Assembly (NCBI GenBank): GCA_035449045.1
Contig: DAOTKC010000001.1
Coordinates: 1 to 64,000, forward strand
Direction of reading: 5' to 3'
DNA: 64,000 nt
From: DAOTKC01 sp035449045
Lineage (GTDB): Bacteria; Bacillota; Clostridia; Christensenellales; CAG-917
The position numbers and the translations under genes are program-made. Positions 41,440-49,710 of this stretch are shown piece after piece (the first letter of the stretch is position 1; each line of letters opens with the position of its first letter). The notes beneath the pieces are model-generated. The model ran no database searches. It saw only the letters and a program-made list of their open reading frames with translations, and was not told where the DNA came from.

Positions 41440-42297
41440 TTAAAAACCGTCCTGCGAGTCGTTGTCGTCGCCGTCGGGAATGTCCTGTTTTGCGCGGATG
41501 CCCAGCTCGTCTAAGGAGTAAGTGCGGATGTCGTAGGTTCCGTCCTTCATCAGCACCTTGACCTTGGACGTCTGCTTTATAATGTCGTTGGACTCCACCG
41601 TGCCCTCGCCGTCGGGCGTGGTAACCTGGGAGTGGACCTTGGGCATCAATTTAAAAACTTGGGAATAATAGTCGTTTTCAAACTTCAAACAACACATCAG
41701 CCGACCGCACACTCCGCTGATTTTGGCGGGATTGAGCGAAAGCCCCTGAATTTTCGCCATTTTAATGGAGACCTTCTCGAAGTCGGGCATGTGCGAGGCG
41801 CAGCAGCACGGCCTGCCGCAGGCGGCAAGCGCGCCGCGCATTTTGGTGTCGTCGCGCTCGTATATTTGGCGAAGCTCGATGCGGATTTTGAAAATGGAAG
41901 CAAGCTCTTTGACGAGCTCGCGGAAATCGACGCGCCCCTCGGCGGTGAAATAGAAGATGAGTTTGGCGCGGTCGAAGGTGTATTCGGCGTCGACTGGCTT
42001 CATGTCGAGCTTTCGCGCGTGGACCTTATCTTGAATAACGGCAAGAGCGGCGGCTTTGTCGGCGTCGTTTCTTTGTTGCTGAAGCTCGTCAACATCGGTC
42101 GCCTTTCTTATGACGTCCTTTAGGGGCTGGACGATATCTTTATCGGGCACGTCGCGGTTCCCTATGACGCAGCGCCCGAACTCGGTGCCGCGCGAGGTCT
42201 CCACGATGACGCCGTCGCCTTCGCAAAACTCGATTCCGCAGGGGTTGAAGTAGTAAATTTTATTGCCCGTCTTAAAACGCACTCCGATTATAATCAT
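41440..42297 (-). CDS. ricT: RicT (YaaT), PSP1-domain Fe-S protein
   Basis: This 285-residue protein is RicT, part of the RicA/F/T complex that binds iron-sulfur clusters, adjusts RNase Y processing and aids phosphorelay for sporulation in Bacillus. Its cysteine pattern CGRPCCCASH and CGRLMCCLKFE is typical of the PSP1 C-terminal domain. It overlaps holB by 4 nt, as in many Firmicutes (tmk-holB-ricT). The tail is acidic. RicA (YmcA) and RicF (YlbF) are not seen here. Confidence 0.93.
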   Translation of the reverse strand: MIIIGVRFKTGNKIYYFNPCGIEFCEGDGVIVETSRGTEFGRCVIGNRDVPDKDIVQPLKDVIRKATDVDELQQQRNDADKAAALAVIQDKVHARKLDMKPVDAEYTFDRAKLIFYFTAEGRVDFRELVKELASIFKIRIELRQIYERDDTKMRGALAACGRPCCCASHMPDFEKVSIKMAKIQGLSLNPAKISGVCGRLMCCLKFENDYYSQVFKLMPKVHSQVTTPDGEGTVESNDIIKQTSKVKVLMKDGTYDIRTYSLDELGIRAKQDIPDGDDNDSQDGF

Positions 42298-43268
42298 GTT
42301 CTGAGCTCCAAAATATCAAAAAATAGTTTTTCGGCGGCCGCCGCCGCGCCGACGTTAAAGTAAAGCATTTCGCGCGCTTTGTTGACGGCCATAATCGCCT
42401 TGGCCGCCGCCGAGGGCGAAAAGTGCGCGCCGAGCTTTACGATTTCATCCGACAACTCTGATAAAACAGAGGGCTTGGCGCCTGCCGAGACCGCCATTAC
42501 GTCGCGGAAAATGGGCGACAGAATGTTCAAAAGCTCGGGAAGCCTCGCTTTACTTGCTATGTCGAGGTTAACGGCGTCCAGCACTTTGGCGGAGGTGTCC
42601 AGACTCATAAGAAGCGCTATCGCCTCTTCGTATCTTTCCAAAAAATCCTTAGACGACGCTATTTCGTAGGCGCGGGTGAGATAGCCGTCGGAGCAGGCGG
42701 CGGCGAGCGCCGCTTTTTTTTCGTCTTCGGTATAGTTGAGGACGGCGCGGTAAATTACGTCCTTTTCAAAAAAGTCTAGATAAATTTTCCTGGCGCGTGA
42801 CTTAATTGTGGGCAGAAGCGCCGCTTCCTGCGCCGCGCCCAAAAAGATGGTGACTGCGGGCGGCGGCTCCTCAAGCGTTTTTAAAAGCTTATTCTGCGCA
42901 GTCAGGTTCATGAGGTCGCTTCTATAAATCATATACAGCTTGGGCGCGTCGTAAAACGGCTTGAGCTGGGCGTCCTTTAAAACTGCCTCGACGTGGTCTT
43001 TAGTTATGTTGTCGCCGATAAGGTTTACATGCTTTAAATCGGGGTTGTTGTCGTGCAGCACTTTGAGGCAGTCGGCGCACTCGCCGCAACCGCCGTAGCG
43101 GCAGTATACCGCCTCGGAGACAAGCATAAACAGCTTTTTAATCGCCTCGCCGTCGGGCGATATGACGAGGTAAGCGTGCCCCAGCTTCCTCGCCGCTATG
43201 TCGTTTTTAATTATGCCGAAAGCGCGGCTTGCGGCGAGCGCGTTTCGGTAAAACGGCGTGTTCACCAA
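42294..43268 (-). CDS. holB: DNA polymerase III delta' subunit
   Basis: This 324-residue protein is the delta' clamp-loader subunit. Zinc-binding cysteines are in CRYGGCGECADCLKV. The Walker A position (ISPDGEAIKKLF) lacks the GKT lysine pattern, as is normal for delta'. The SRARKIYLDFF segment corresponds to the SRC/sensor motif. It sits between tmk and ricT and shares a 4-nt overlap with ricT. The yaaQ/yaaR genes found here in Bacillus are missing. Confidence 0.93.
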   Translation of the reverse strand: MVNTPFYRNALAASRAFGIIKNDIAARKLGHAYLVISPDGEAIKKLFMLVSEAVYCRYGGCGECADCLKVLHDNNPDLKHVNLIGDNITKDHVEAVLKDAQLKPFYDAPKLYMIYRSDLMNLTAQNKLLKTLEEPPPAVTIFLGAAQEAALLPTIKSRARKIYLDFFEKDVIYRAVLNYTEDEKKAALAAACSDGYLTRAYEIASSKDFLERYEEAIALLMSLDTSAKVLDAVNLDIASKARLPELLNILSPIFRDVMAVSAGAKPSVLSELSDEIVKLGAHFSPSAAAKAIMAVNKAREMLYFNVGAAAAAEKLFFDILELRT

Positions 43269-43352
43269 ACTCTCCTATGCTTTTCCTGTTTTTATATCCG
43301 CTTATTTATTCGTTGTTTTTTGCGCATTTTCCTAAGCGCGGCGCGGTTTATT

Positions 43353-43985
43353 TTATGCGATAAATCCCCGTGTTTTGAGCGCGGCTATGATTTTTGCCGA
43401 GGTCTCGTCCTTTATCTTGGATGGCTTGATTTTTATGAACCGTTCGGGCGCGCGCTCCGCCAAAATCAAATAGCCTTGATAGACCTTTTCGTGGAACTCC
43501 ACCGCCTCAAGCTCGAAGCGGTCGTTGAGGCTCTCGGAGCGCTGGCGGCTTCGGAAGGATTCCTTGGGCGAGAGGTCGATAAAGACGGTGCAGTCGGGGA
43601 CGACGCCCTCCACCGCTTGTGCGTTTATGGCGGCCACTTTGTCGATGCCGAGGCCGCGCGCGTAGCCCTGATAAGCCAGCGAGGAGTCCAAAAATCTATC
43701 GCAGATGACAAGCCCGCCCCTGCTAAGCGCCGGCAGGATGACCTCTTTGGTCAGCTGCGCCCGCGACGCCGCGTAGAGATAGGCCTCGGTGAGTGCGTCG
43801 ATGTCACGGTTTTCGGGAGAGAGCAGAATTCCCCTGATGAGCTCGGAAATATGGTTGCCGCCCGGCTCGCGGGTAAACAGCGCGGGCTGGCCGCTCTTTT
43901 CGAGATATTCCCGAAGGAACCTAAGTTGCGTCGATTTGCCTACGCCCTCGCAACCCTCGAAGGTGATGAACTTGCCTCTCTCCAT
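43353..43985 (-). CDS. tmk: Thymidylate kinase
   Basis: This 210-residue enzyme phosphorylates dTMP to dTDP. The P-loop is FEGCEGVGKSTQ, followed by TREPGGN and the lid-region DRFLDSSLAYQGYARG. Length is normal (about 205-215). It heads the tmk-holB-ricT cluster; 84 nt separate it from holB. The start ATG at 43985 is preceded by AGAGGC. Confidence 0.96.
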   Translation of the reverse strand: MERGKFITFEGCEGVGKSTQLRFLREYLEKSGQPALFTREPGGNHISELIRGILLSPENRDIDALTEAYLYAASRAQLTKEVILPALSRGGLVICDRFLDSSLAYQGYARGLGIDKVAAINAQAVEGVVPDCTVFIDLSPKESFRSRQRSESLNDRFELEAVEFHEKVYQGYLILAERAPERFIKIKPSKIKDETSAKIIAALKTRGFIA

Positions 43986-44103
43986 AGAACACGCCTCTTA
44001 TGTTGATAACTTTTTTAGTATACCACACTCCGATTAAAATTTAAAGCGGAAAGTCAAAATTTAAGGCTAATTAGGCAACATCTTAAAATGCGTCCGAACA
44101 ACA

Positions 44104-44133
44104 TAATAAAAAGCCGCCTCGACGAGGCGGCCT
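44104..44133 (-). terminator. Terminator of the giant surface-lipoprotein gene
   Basis: GCCGCCTC (44113-44120) pairs with GAGGCGGC (44124-44131) around a 3-nt loop; on the minus strand it is followed by TTTTTATTAT. Confidence 0.8.
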
Positions 44134-44199
44134 TTAGTTTGGTTTAAGGCAATTCAGTGATTGATTTTTTTGTTAATTAATTTGCGGCATTTAGCAGCC

Positions 44200-47100
44200 T
44201 TACCAAACGGTAGGCACTCCGTCTACGAAGCGCCAGCCGCCCTCTGTTTCTGTTTCGGAGTAGTAGTAAACCGTAGCCTCAATCAGCGGTTCGTTGTCTT
44301 CTGCATCGACAACGATCTCGCTCCAGCCGATCTCGTCACCCATGTAGTAAATATTCCCGAAATCAACGCACCCGTTAAAGGCGCCTGCCTTTATTTCGGT
44401 CACCGATTCGGGTATAACGACGTAGCTCAAGGTCCAGCAGTCCGCCAAAACCATATTGTTTATTTCATCGAGACCGGAGGGAAGAATGACGCCTTCAAGG
44501 CTTATGCAGGCGGCAAACGCGCCAACACCCAAAAAGGTTACACTCTCGGGAATCTCGATATCGGCCAGCATAAAACAAAAATAGAATGCTTGCGCGCCGA
44601 TTTTGTTCAAGCCTTCGGGCAAAATTACCTCTTCAATCGTATTAGTTAAAACAAAGGCGAGATTGGCTATCTCTTGGATATCGCCGGAAACGGTATAGGT
44701 AGCTCCATCGCCGATATATCTTATTAATACCGTGCCGTCGGTGCTTGTGTATGCGTCGGCGTCGTCGTATAAGACCTCATCTTGGAAAATGTAATTCGCC
44801 GAAAAAGCCTCGCTCAAATAAATGCTGCCGTTTTCAATCATGGCGTAGCCGACTTCGACTGCTTCATGCTTGGTGTAATACGAAGAAACAAGCAGGTAGG
44901 CAAGCTCGGCCTCGTAATCGGCAGAACTTGAAAACTGCAAGGCAATAGGCATCCCGGTTTCCAGCGCTATGATAAATTCTATCTCGTTGGTGCCGAAATA
45001 TTCCCAAGCCGAAGCGCCGAACATGGCTCCGAACCGGCTTTCCCATTCGTCTACCGTCATAAACAGAATCTCGCTTCCTACAAACATTTCGGCACCGCCC
45101 CAAATTTCGAGGAACAGCCCCTTATGGAGATAATAATAAATCGAAAGCGGGAGAGGGTCGCTTTCCGCTACCCATCTCGCATAAATATCGAGATCTTCAT
45201 CGGGCATTTCATAGGAGAGGAATGGTTGATTAAAGGTGCCGTTGTCAAGATACCAGCCGCCGAACCTGAACCCTTCCTTATCGGAAGGAGTTATAACGCC
45301 CAGCGGGCCTCCTGAGTATTCAGTAATCTCGATAATATGAGTCCCGTCGTCATATAAATTCAAGCTATACCGGTTTAGCTCACTCCATTTGGCATAGACC
45401 GTGACATCTTCGGCGGGCATATAGTTAAGGTCGAACTCGTCTTCAAAGGTGCCGTCGTCAAGATACCAGCCTTCAAAATTATAGCCGTATCTAGTGGGCG
45501 TGGGTATTGGGATATATTCGTCTAAATATAAGTAATACTCTGCGATACTCTCGCCCTCGCTCATGAAGGTCATCGTATAAACCGCGAGCTCCCAAATCTC
45601 GGGCACGCCGTCGACAAAGCGCCAGTGACAGCCGTCGGTGACTTCGGTTTCCGAATAATAGTAAACCGAGCCGTAATTGAAATTATTTCTGCCGGTGATA
45701 AGCTCCCAGTCCTCCTCCGCTCCTAAGTAGTAAATGTTGCCGATATAGTTGAAAGCGTTGGGATAGAAGTGAACGATGCTCATAGGAACTATTAGTTCAT
45801 AGGGATAGCAATCGGCAAAAGCGTTGGTGCCTATGCCGACTATTTCGCCATCGTCATATGTTGACGGTATGGTGAAGAGACCGGGCCAGCCGCTCGTAAC
45901 ACCCGTGATGATATAGCCGCCCAAGTCGCCGTCATAAGCATATGTGATATTGAGATATTCAATATCATAGGAGGGCTTTGAAAATTCCCCTTCCGAGTCG
46001 GGGTAGGGCAGCGGTTCATCCCAATCTCCAATGAGCCTTACAAAGCCCGTATTATATTGAAGCTCGTAAAATTCGGGAGCGCTCGAGAGCGGCTGACGGG
46101 ACGCCGTGCCGTCGGCATAAGTTGTTTCGAGCAGGATTCCCGCGATAATTTCTTCTGATTCTATGAAAATCGTATAGGTTGGAACATTTATAAGACTGTA
46201 TCCGACAATTGCGGGATCCGCGGGATCGTAGACATATACGTAGAAGTATTCATATCTTTCGAACGGCTCCAGCCAAATCCTGACATAACGCCAACCTAAA
46301 GTCGAAGTGTCGAACTCCGATCCGTCCTCCTCTTTCAGCATGTCGAAGGTCAGAGGCTCGGAAGACGCGGGCGGGTAATAAAGATAAACATAATAATCTA
46401 TCGTCCGAGGTTCGGGGAGGTCGGTGGCGCCCTGCGCGATATATAAGTCCGCAAAATCAATGACGGCGGTTGTCAGCGGCGGCTCATAACCATCAAAGAC
46501 GTAGACCAGAATATCCTGGTATCTGTTGTAGCCCCAAATCCGCACCGACTGCGGGCCGAGCTTGGTAAGGTCCAATCCGTAGTAGTAATAATAGGGTAAC
46601 GCTTCGAGGCTGTTTGCGCCGTAGGAGGTTCCGTCGTCCAGCATCCATGTGCTTTTCAAATAGTCGATGGCGATTACTTCGCCTTCGGTGTTGATGTAAA
46701 TCATACCGTCATCATCGTCGTAGCTGTCGATGAATGCTATTTGGAGGTTTTCGGGATTGTAAACAAAGACCGTCAATTCGACAGTGCAACCGAGATAAGT
46801 GACCGTCACCGTTTGAGGCCCCGAAATTGTCAAATTATATCCTGTGATTAACAAATCGCCCGAGGAGAGCGCGGCTGCCATGTCCACCTGCCAAGGAACC
46901 CCTCCGTAATCCGAAGTGACAGTTTTCGTTTCATTGTTGGTATAGGTTATTGAAATATAGCCGGTTATTTCTCCCGTTTGCGATATCCAAAGGAGATAAT
47001 CATAGGGGTTTATATCGACCACTTCGGGATTTTCGGGGTCATGGACATAGTATTCATAGATTATCTCAAACCCGCGATAAGTTATCGTCATCACAAATTT

Positions 47101-48945
47101 GCCTGCGACGGCGGTGGAGAGCCCCGATATCATGGAGAGCTCGATTTCGATTTCACCCTCGCTATAGTCGACATAATCCGCATGTAGGTCTATGACGTCG
47201 CGGAGATCATCCACATCTACATCCTCGCCCAAAGTAAAGATCAGCTGACCGCCCGTGGCGTAGAAGTAATCGATGGGAAGCTCTTCGAAGTAGGTAATTT
47301 TAATCCGTCGTTCTAACCCGTCTTCGGAATAGGAAATTTCGCTCTCGCCCGCCGTAGAACTGTCGAAGTCCTCTATCGAGGCGGCAACCGGCATGCCGAC
47401 CAAGACGTAGGCCGCTAAACCGTCGCCTACAATAGCGGGGATTGCTAGATAGTTTTCGAACTCGGGAACGGTGTCGTCGAATATGAGCTTCACCATCATG
47501 AGTTTTTCAAAGATGATATCTTCGATTGTTCCTCCGACCTCGCAATAGACTTCGCCCGCCAAGCTGAAGAACATCAAAAGACCTTCTTCGGGCACATAAG
47601 GCGTGTAAGAGACGCTTATACCATAGAAAACCATATTAGTGTCAAAGATAAGGAAGTAGCTAGAAGTAATTTCAATTACGGCTTCTTCGTTGAGTGTATT
47701 TATTGCTTCCTCAGGCCAGCGGTTTATGTCGAAGTAATCCTTCATTATGTAAGCATCCATTCCGCCTTCGATTATTAAATATTCGTCCTCATCAAAAATA
47801 CCCCAGAGCGTCGCCATCATTGTTCCGCTTGTGTCGATGTGGCTCTGCTCGGCGATAAAGGTGCCGTTGCCGTAAACCGCCATAGCAATTATCATGATGC
47901 CCTGTTCCGGGCCCAAATCCATGTAGCTCAGATAAAGCGATTCATATCCGGCATAGATGCGGGAATACTCTAAGCAATAGGTTTCGGCGGTGATGAAATA
48001 ATAATCGGTCAACGGGTTTTCGACTATCGGCACAACAGACGGCACGAACGCCCCGAAATCGTCCTCAAACACCGCGGTAAATTCGGCGTCTCGGGTGACG
48101 AAATAGTAGAAGTTTGGGTATGTCGAATAATCGACGCCGCCAAGCTGCCATTTCACGAATTTCTTACCGCTCGGCGCCTCTGCCGATATTACCGCTATTT
48201 CGCCTTCGAAGTATTTGCCGCTTCCCGAGCCGCCTTCGACGGTTACGGTGAAGGAACCGTCCTCACTCGTCCACTTGGCGTAAAGATCGACATCATGAGC
48301 GGGCATGACGGTTGAATTAAACTCGTCCTCAAAGGTTCCGTTGTCGGTAAACCAGCCGCCGAAGACGTAGCCTTCCTTGGTGGGCTCGGGCGGCGCAACC
48401 AGCGGGGTGCCGGCAGGCGCCGTGAACGTTGCGTATACTTCGCTGCCGTCATAAAGTGTAATGGTGTATTCGCGCAGCCATTTTGCGTAGAGGGTGATAT
48501 TCGCGGCAGGCATGACGGTGAACACATATTCATTCTCGAATATTCCGTCGTCGGTGAACCAGCCGTCAAAGACGTAGCCGTCTCGGGTCGGTTCGGCGGG
48601 CGCCGCTATCGCCGTGCCGGCATATTCCGTAATCGGGGCGACCGCGCTTCCCTCGTTGCTGGCGAAAGTTATGGTGTATTTGGGAATAGGCGTCCACTTG
48701 GCATAGAGAGTGATATTCCCTTCGGGCATGACGGTGAAGTCATAGGCATTTTGGAAAGTGCCGTCGTCGGTGAACCAGCCGCCGAAGGTGTAGTTTTCTC
48801 TTGTGGGAGCTGCGGGAGCCGTTATCGCCGTGCCCGCATATTCCGTAATCGGGGCAACCGCGCTTCCTTCGTTGCTGTCAAAAGTAATGGTATACTTAGG
48901 AACGGGCGTCCACTTGGCGTAGAGAGTGATATTCCCTTCGGGCAT
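44200..48945 (-). CDS. InlB-repeat/BspA-LRR surface protein, main part downstream of an amber codon
   Basis: This 1581-residue frame continues, without a shift, the lipoprotein that begins at 49404; the only break is a TAG at 48991-48993, and the first Met afterwards is at 48945. It has three InlB B-type beta-grasp repeats at its start (pattern YTFGGWFTDDGTF...MPEGNITLYAKW), a long middle of bacterial-Ig-like and bespoke beta domains, two more such repeats near residues 1150-1290, and two BspA-like leucine-rich segments with VILPEGLNKIGAQAF and IPESVTEIKAGAFNGC. Two copies of YYYSETE..WRFVDGVP follow the LRR blocks. Proteins of this kind mediate adhesion to host or bacterial surfaces. If the amber is real, this part is untranslated except by readthrough or reinitiation. 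Confidence 0.75.
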   Translation of the reverse strand: MPEGNITLYAKWTPVPKYTITFDSNEGSAVAPITEYAGTAITAPAAPTRENYTFGGWFTDDGTFQNAYDFTVMPEGNITLYAKWTPIPKYTITFASNEGSAVAPITEYAGTAIAAPAEPTRDGYVFDGWFTDDGIFENEYVFTVMPAANITLYAKWLREYTITLYDGSEVYATFTAPAGTPLVAPPEPTKEGYVFGGWFTDNGTFEDEFNSTVMPAHDVDLYAKWTSEDGSFTVTVEGGSGSGKYFEGEIAVISAEAPSGKKFVKWQLGGVDYSTYPNFYYFVTRDAEFTAVFEDDFGAFVPSVVPIVENPLTDYYFITAETYCLEYSRIYAGYESLYLSYMDLGPEQGIMIIAMAVYGNGTFIAEQSHIDTSGTMMATLWGIFDEDEYLIIEGGMDAYIMKDYFDINRWPEEAINTLNEEAVIEITSSYFLIFDTNMVFYGISVSYTPYVPEEGLLMFFSLAGEVYCEVGGTIEDIIFEKLMMVKLIFDDTVPEFENYLAIPAIVGDGLAAYVLVGMPVAASIEDFDSSTAGESEISYSEDGLERRIKITYFEELPIDYFYATGGQLIFTLGEDVDVDDLRDVIDLHADYVDYSEGEIEIELSMISGLSTAVAGKFVMTITYRGFEIIYEYYVHDPENPEVVDINPYDYLLWISQTGEITGYISITYTNNETKTVTSDYGGVPWQVDMAAALSSGDLLITGYNLTISGPQTVTVTYLGCTVELTVFVYNPENLQIAFIDSYDDDDGMIYINTEGEVIAIDYLKSTWMLDDGTSYGANSLEALPYYYYYGLDLTKLGPQSVRIWGYNRYQDILVYVFDGYEPPLTTAVIDFADLYIAQGATDLPEPRTIDYYVYLYYPPASSEPLTFDMLKEEDGSEFDTSTLGWRYVRIWLEPFERYEYFYVYVYDPADPAIVGYSLINVPTYTIFIESEEIIAGILLETTYADGTASRQPLSSAPEFYELQYNTGFVRLIGDWDEPLPYPDSEGEFSKPSYDIEYLNITYAYDGDLGGYIITGVTSGWPGLFTIPSTYDDGEIVGIGTNAFADCYPYELIVPMSIVHFYPNAFNYIGNIYYLGAEEDWELITGRNNFNYGSVYYYSETEVTDGCHWRFVDGVPEIWELAVYTMTFMSEGESIAEYYLYLDEYIPIPTPTRYGYNFEGWYLDDGTFEDEFDLNYMPAEDVTVYAKWSELNRYSLNLYDDGTHIIEITEYSGGPLGVITPSDKEGFRFGGWYLDNGTFNQPFLSYEMPDEDLDIYARWVAESDPLPLSIYYYLHKGLFLEIWGGAEMFVGSEILFMTVDEWESRFGAMFGASAWEYFGTNEIEFIIALETGMPIALQFSSSADYEAELAYLLVSSYYTKHEAVEVGYAMIENGSIYLSEAFSANYIFQDEVLYDDADAYTSTDGTVLIRYIGDGATYTVSGDIQEIANLAFVLTNTIEEVILPEGLNKIGAQAFYFCFMLADIEIPESVTFLGVGAFAACISLEGVILPSGLDEINNMVLADCWTLSYVVIPESVTEIKAGAFNGCVDFGNIYYMGDEIGWSEIVVDAEDNEPLIEATVYYYSETETEGGWRFVDGVPTVW

Positions 48946-49380
48946 GACGGTGAACTCATAGGCATTTTGGAAAGTGCCGTCGTCGGCGAACTAGCCGCCG
49001 AAGGTGTAGTTTTCTCTTGTCGGCGCCGCGGGTGCCGTTATCGCCGCGCCCGCGACATCCTCGATTTCGTGATATGCAGCGCCGTTACTGATGAAGGATA
49101 TTTTGTAAAGAGGAATCCATTTGGCGTAGAGAGTCACGTTGACGTGGGATGTCGAGCCGAAATCGAACTCGTCTTCAAAGGTGACGTTGTCTATGTACCA
49201 ACCTCCGAAAACAAAGCCTACCCGCGTGGGATCGGGAGGCACGTTCAGCGGTTTTCCCGCCTCGCCCGTGATTTCACCGATTTTTTCGCCCTCACTCATC
49301 AGCGTGATGGTGTAGTTAACGGGAACCTCGTCCTTGGGATTGCAGGCGTAAAACAACGCAAGCACGCAAATAAGCGTCAG
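48250..49380 (-). repeat. Tandem InlB-type repeats of about 216 bp
   Basis: Five beta-grasp repeat units lie in tandem at the 5' end of the surface-protein gene. The phrase encoding MPEGNITLYAKW recurs with an exact 216-bp shift (for example at 48721 and 48937), and those two units are nearly identical at DNA level. Recombination among them could add or delete units. Confidence 0.8.
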
Positions 49381-49404
49381 AACCGAGATTAAAAGCTTTT
49401 TCAT
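48991..49404 (-). CDS. N-terminal fragment of the InlB/BspA surface lipoprotein
   Basis: This 137-residue ORF starts with a lipoprotein signal (KKLLISVLTLICVLALFYAC) and holds one full InlB-type repeat (GFVFGGWYIDNVTF ... VNVTLYAKW) and half of a second. It ends in TAG inside FGG-stop-F, where sister repeats read FGGWF. The sense codon is TGG in the sister copy, so one G-to-A change made the stop. GGAG precedes the ATG. Together with 44200-48990 it is one 5.2-kb gene. It could be a pseudogene, a switchable allele or an assembly/sequencing error in a near-identical repeat. Confidence 0.75.
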   Translation of the reverse strand: MKKLLISVLTLICVLALFYACNPKDEVPVNYTITLMSEGEKIGEITGEAGKPLNVPPDPTRVGFVFGGWYIDNVTFEDEFDFGSTSHVNVTLYAKWIPLYKISFISNGAAYHEIEDVAGAAITAPAAPTRENYTFGG

Positions 49405-49486
49405 AACTCCTCCATTATTGGTTTAAGCGGTCTTTTTTAAAATACTGCTATTCGCGCGCTCGCGAGGGGGTGTTAATATAAAATTT

Positions 49487-49515
49487 ATCATATGCACTTT
49501 TAGGGTAAAAGTCAA
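49487..49515 (-). promoter_or_regulatory. Promoter of the giant surface-lipoprotein gene
   Basis: On the minus strand TTGACT (49510-49515), a 17-nt spacer and TATGAT (49487-49492). It is one of two divergent promoters in the 306-bp spacer 49405-49710. Confidence 0.75.
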
Positions 49516-49595
49516 CAGAAAGTTTTTGCGCCGCTTTGTATCAATACCGCGAAAAGCAGGGAAATTTTGACGAATTTTAACTTAGAGGTTTTCGT

Positions 49596-49624
49596 TTGAC
49601 TTATAAAATATTTAAGTTTAAAAT
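49596..49624 (+). promoter_or_regulatory. Promoter of leuS
   Basis: TTGACT (49596-49601), a 17-nt spacer and TAAAAT (49619-49624). The leader to the ATG at 49711 is about 80 nt and has an AATCCG/CGGATT pairing, but no T-box sequence. Confidence 0.7.
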
Positions 49625-49710
49625 GTTTAGCAAGTTTATTTGAGAAATTATGAATCCGTTTTTTTGAAAATTAAGCGGATTTGGAATAATTATATCGAGG
49701 TTTGCTCGCT

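Noticed and set aside
48991..48993. TAG recoded as an amino acid (pyrrolysine type)
   Set aside because: TAG is used as a normal stop in other genes, for example the DegV gene, and the sister repeat has TGG at the same codon. A point mutation or error explains it better.
49625..49710. Possible T-box upstream of leuS
   Set aside because: The leader has one weak hairpin and no T-box sequence (AGGGTGGNACCGCG) or specifier loop.
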